The notes below the pieces were generated by a model, which had not been told where the DNA came from, ran no database searches, and was given only the letters and a program-made list of their open reading frames with translations. Below are positions 61,993-64,000 of a stretch of DNA of 64,000 bases, piece after piece (the stretch's first letter is position 1; each line of letters begins with the position of its first letter). The stretch spans positions 310,001-374,000 of the forward strand of contig CAZICV010000002.1 in the NCBI GenBank assembly GCA_964537925.1, given 5' to 3'. The translations under genes were made by a program, and so were the position numbers. The DNA comes from SLDF01 sp964537925 (lineage in GTDB: Bacteria; Bacteroidota; Bacteroidia; Chitinophagales; Saprospiraceae).

Positions 61993-62679
61993 CTATTCCT
62001 CCAGCCGCTGTATGATCCGCCGGGCGATGGCCCGCGAGCTGAACGGGTTCTGGCCGGTGACCAGGCTGCCATCCTCGCATACCTTGGAGGTGAGCGGCAG
62101 CAGGCCCTTCCTGTAGTTGGCGTCCCTTTTCTTCAGTTCCGCTTCCAGGTTGAAGGGGACTTCATTTTTCCTGTTGGCCAGTATTTCTTCCAGCCAGCTG
62201 AATCCCGTCATCTTTTTGCCCCTCACCAGGTATGTGCCGTCCGATAGTCTCACGTTCAGCAGTCCGCAGACGCCGTGGCATACGGCAGACACGATCCTGT
62301 TGTTTTCATAGTGTTCTCTGACGATCGTCTGCAGCGCAGTGTCATCGGGGAAGTCATACATCGTACCGTGTCCGCCTGCCAGGTATACGCAGTCGTACAG
62401 TCGTACCGTCACCTCATCCAGGCTTTTTGCCTGTTGCAGCCGTTTCATGAAGTCTTCGTCGCCTAGATATGCTTTTGACAGCTTGTCCAGCATCATGGGC
62501 CGCAGGCTTTCAGGATCGAGCGGTGTATGGCCGCCACGCGGGCTTGCGATCACTATTTCATAGCCACGTTCACGGGCGCTGTGGTAGAGATGTGTCAGTT
62601 CGCTGAGCCACAGACCCGTTTTGAGTTCGGTGTTCTGGTAGCGGTCTGTGCGGGTTACGACGGCGAGGATTGTCTTCAT
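61993..62679 (-). CDS. DJ-1/PfpI family protein (Hsp31-like)
   Basis: 228 aa from the ATG at 62677-62679 (MKTILAVVTRTDRY); an upstream ATG at 62721 adds 14 residues. The nucleophile elbow AVCHGVCGL has Cys134 and His135, with Glu27 (TGLWLSEL) in the position that polarises the cysteine. The layout fits the large Hsp31/YDR533c-type members, which act on glyoxal/methylglyoxal adducts or as chaperones, rather than true glutamine amidotransferases. It is the last native-looking gene before the AT-rich end of the window. Confidence 0.88.
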   Translation of the reverse strand: MKTILAVVTRTDRYQNTELKTGLWLSELTHLYHSARERGYEIVIASPRGGHTPLDPESLRPMMLDKLSKAYLGDEDFMKRLQQAKSLDEVTVRLYDCVYLAGGHGTMYDFPDDTALQTIVREHYENNRIVSAVCHGVCGLLNVRLSDGTYLVRGKKMTGFSWLEEILANRKNEVPFNLEAELKKRDANYRKGLLPLTSKVCEDGSLVTGQNPFSSRAIARRIIQRLEE

Positions 62680-63054
62680 CTTGATCTGTGTGACGCGTTT
62701 GAGGTGTGGCGTCACAGGCAAATATTACGAAATATTGCTGATATGTTTGGCGCGAGGCAGGAGCGAAGAGATTGGCGGAAGGCCGGGAATCTTTGACATA
62801 GGTGTCGTGTCACAGGTCAGTCAGGAGATCGATGCGAATATCCTATTTAACATAATATAAATTATGGGACAAATCAAACAAAAGAACTAGCTCGCTGCGC
62901 TGGTGCTTGTGCTTGGCGTTTTACATGGGATCACCTTCTATTTTACCTATCTTTAGCCAACTGTGATATGTGCGAATTAAATTAGCTTTAAGAGAAGCTT
63001 GAGAAGCTCGAGCTGTTGATCAAGAGAAAATAAGAACAGACTAATTTTACTCAA
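62680..63054. other. AT-rich junction without a gene
   Basis: Stretch of 375 bases between the DJ-1-like gene and the HARE-nuclease gene. Base composition shifts to AT-rich at about 62.85 kb. I see no tRNA, integrase or insertion-sequence end. TATCTTTA at 62948-62955 is a one-mismatch -7 box that could drive the next gene. Confidence 0.6.
62992..63014 (+). repeat. Tandem GAGAAGCT repeat with AGCTCGAGCT palindrome
   Basis: GAGAAGCTT and GAGAAGCTC lie head to tail (62992-63009), and the second runs into a 10-bp palindrome (63005-63014). It sits 41-63 nt before the HARE-nuclease start, a position suited to an operator. Confidence 0.4.
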
Positions 63055-63972
63055 ATGACATTTTTGGAATTAGCCGAAGCCGTATTAAAAGAAGAAATCA
63101 AACCATTAACTGCCGGCGAAATATGGGCTATAGGTATAAAAAGAGGTTACGACAAACAGTTAAATTCGCGAGGCAAAACGCCTTGGGCTACGCTTGGTGC
63201 CCTTTTGTACGTAAGCTCAAAAGACAATCCGAAATCTGCTTTTAGTCGTACCAGTACTCGCCCTAAGCGTTTTTTTCTGAAGTCGCAAATCAGGGTAATT
63301 GATGTGAGTGATGCTTCCCTATTGGAATTAGAAAAGGAGACTGTTTCTCTTCTTAAACGTTCAAAGAAGATTGATTTTTCAGAAAAAGACCTACACAAAC
63401 ATTTAGCTACTTATGCCTATTATTATCTTAACAGTTACACCAGAACTATTAACCATGCTGGCTCTACCAAAAAGGAATTTGGTGAGTGGGTCCACCCTGA
63501 TATGGTAGGCTGCTATTTTCCTATCGACGATTGGAAACAGGAAGTATATGATCTTAGCTCAGCCCTTGGCAACACTTCTATCAAGTTATTTTCATTTGAG
63601 TTAAAAAGGGAGCTAAATTTTGCCAATCTAAGAGAAAGCTTTTTTCAGACAGTATCCAATTCTTCCTGGGCCAATGAGGCTTACTTAGTAGCTGTAAATA
63701 TATCGGAAGATGAAGATTTCCGTAAAGAACTTTCGCGGCTATCGACATCCTTTGGCATTGGTATCATACAACTCAACATACAGGATGTACACTCATCTGC
63801 TATTATTTGCCCGGCACAGTTCCATGAACAATTGGATTGGGAAGCCATTAACAAACTGGCCATGAACCCCGACTTCAAGAACTTTATTACCACGGTAAAA
63901 ATTGACCTTAGCAGCAGGAAAGTGCATAAAAGTGAATACGATGCATTTGAGGAGTCGGATAAATTGAAATAG
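63055..63972 (+). CDS. HARE-HTH plus PD-(D/E)XK nuclease-like protein (HrgA/COG2958 type)
   Basis: 305 aa. Residues 1-75 form a HARE-HTH domain (FLELAEAVLKEEIKPLTAGEIW, TPWATLGALLYV), a winged-helix module found on restriction and chromatin proteins. The C-terminal part has HPDMVG (Pro148-Asp149) and FELK (Glu182, Lys184), spaced as in PD-(D/E)XK nucleases. This architecture matches HrgA/COG2958 proteins, which occur in restriction-modification loci. The gene is visibly AT-richer than everything before it, with AT-ending codons, so it was probably acquired by transfer. Another ORF may start one base after its stop. Confidence 0.8.
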   Translation: MTFLELAEAVLKEEIKPLTAGEIWAIGIKRGYDKQLNSRGKTPWATLGALLYVSSKDNPKSAFSRTSTRPKRFFLKSQIRVIDVSDASLLELEKETVSLLKRSKKIDFSEKDLHKHLATYAYYYLNSYTRTINHAGSTKKEFGEWVHPDMVGCYFPIDDWKQEVYDLSSALGNTSIKLFSFELKRELNFANLRESFFQTVSNSSWANEAYLVAVNISEDEDFRKELSRLSTSFGIGIIQLNIQDVHSSAIICPAQFHEQLDWEAINKLAMNPDFKNFITTVKIDLSSRKVHKSEYDAFEESDKLK

Positions 63973-64000
63973 ATGCGCATAAGTGTCTATGAGTCTTATA
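63973..64000 (+). CDS. Possible start of the next gene (partial)
   Basis: An ATG follows the HARE-nuclease stop codon immediately and is open to the window end (MRISVYESY). Only nine codons are visible, so identity and even reality are uncertain; tight spacing suggests an operon. Confidence 0.25.

Noticed and set aside
1..64000. CRISPR arrays, insertion sequences, tRNA and rRNA genes
   Set aside because: No regularly spaced repeats, transposase genes with inverted ends, TTCGAATC-type T-arms in a cloverleaf context, or rRNA signatures were seen by eye.

Overview
The window is chromosomal DNA of a Bacteroidota bacterium, most likely a Saprospiria/Lewinella-type lineage (inference). Supporting signs are several perfect copies of the phylum's -7 promoter element TAnnTTTG (some with a -33 TTG 18-20 nt upstream), scarcity of Shine-Dalgarno sequences, type IX secretion (T9SS) C-terminal sorting domains on three proteins, an ECF sigma/anti-sigma/DUF4252 cluster, TonB receptors paired with lipoproteins that carry a surface-export signal, and a Bacteroidota-type arginine decarboxylase. 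I found no rRNA, tRNA, CRISPR array or insertion sequence.

Layout. 1-8.7 kb: the 5' part of a large surface protein (minus strand, runs off the window), a T9SS-exported M23 peptidase, an orphan HPt protein, a YkuK-type RNase H-like protein, an amino-acid permease, the SRP RNA gene (ffs) and a small transaldolase. 8.8-16.4 kb: a PH-like membrane protein, acyl-CoA dehydrogenase, rarA divergent from a UPF1-like helicase, then an MbnP/MbnH-like pair (copper protein plus di-heme enzyme). 16.4-24.5 kb: three-gene proton-translocating transhydrogenase, a MATE exporter and smc. 24.5-31.6 kb: sigma/anti-sigma/DUF4252, an LptF/LptG permease translationally coupled to a PAP2 phosphatase, and a cobalamin riboswitch controlling btuB plus a BtuG-like surface lipoprotein. 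31.6-44.9 kb: xseAB, sucC, a secreted M43 protease, mdh, a VWA protein, tilS, mltG, panB and several lipoproteins. 45-54 kb: dnaK, an uncharacterised TonB receptor/beta-helix surface lipoprotein/lipoprotein operon, and pyrG. 54-62.7 kb: a large membrane protein, SpoU methyltransferase, rimO, an MFS transporter, arginine decarboxylase and a DJ-1/PfpI protein. From about 62.8 kb base composition becomes visibly AT-richer and a HARE-HTH/PD-(D/E)XK nuclease-like gene begins what may be a horizontally acquired restriction or defence island.

Most of the window is housekeeping. The places that look least described are (i) the TonB receptor with a beta-helix surface lipoprotein (47.1-52.1 kb), built like BtuB-BtuG but with unknown cargo; (ii) the HARE-nuclease at the island edge; (iii) an MbnP copper protein routed through the T9SS; and (iv) promoters placed so close to the start codons of dnaK and smc that leaderless or nearly leaderless mRNAs are predicted. 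Start sites were adjusted where signal peptides, conserved N-termini or promoter positions argued for it. Functions rest on motif recognition by eye; no database search was run.
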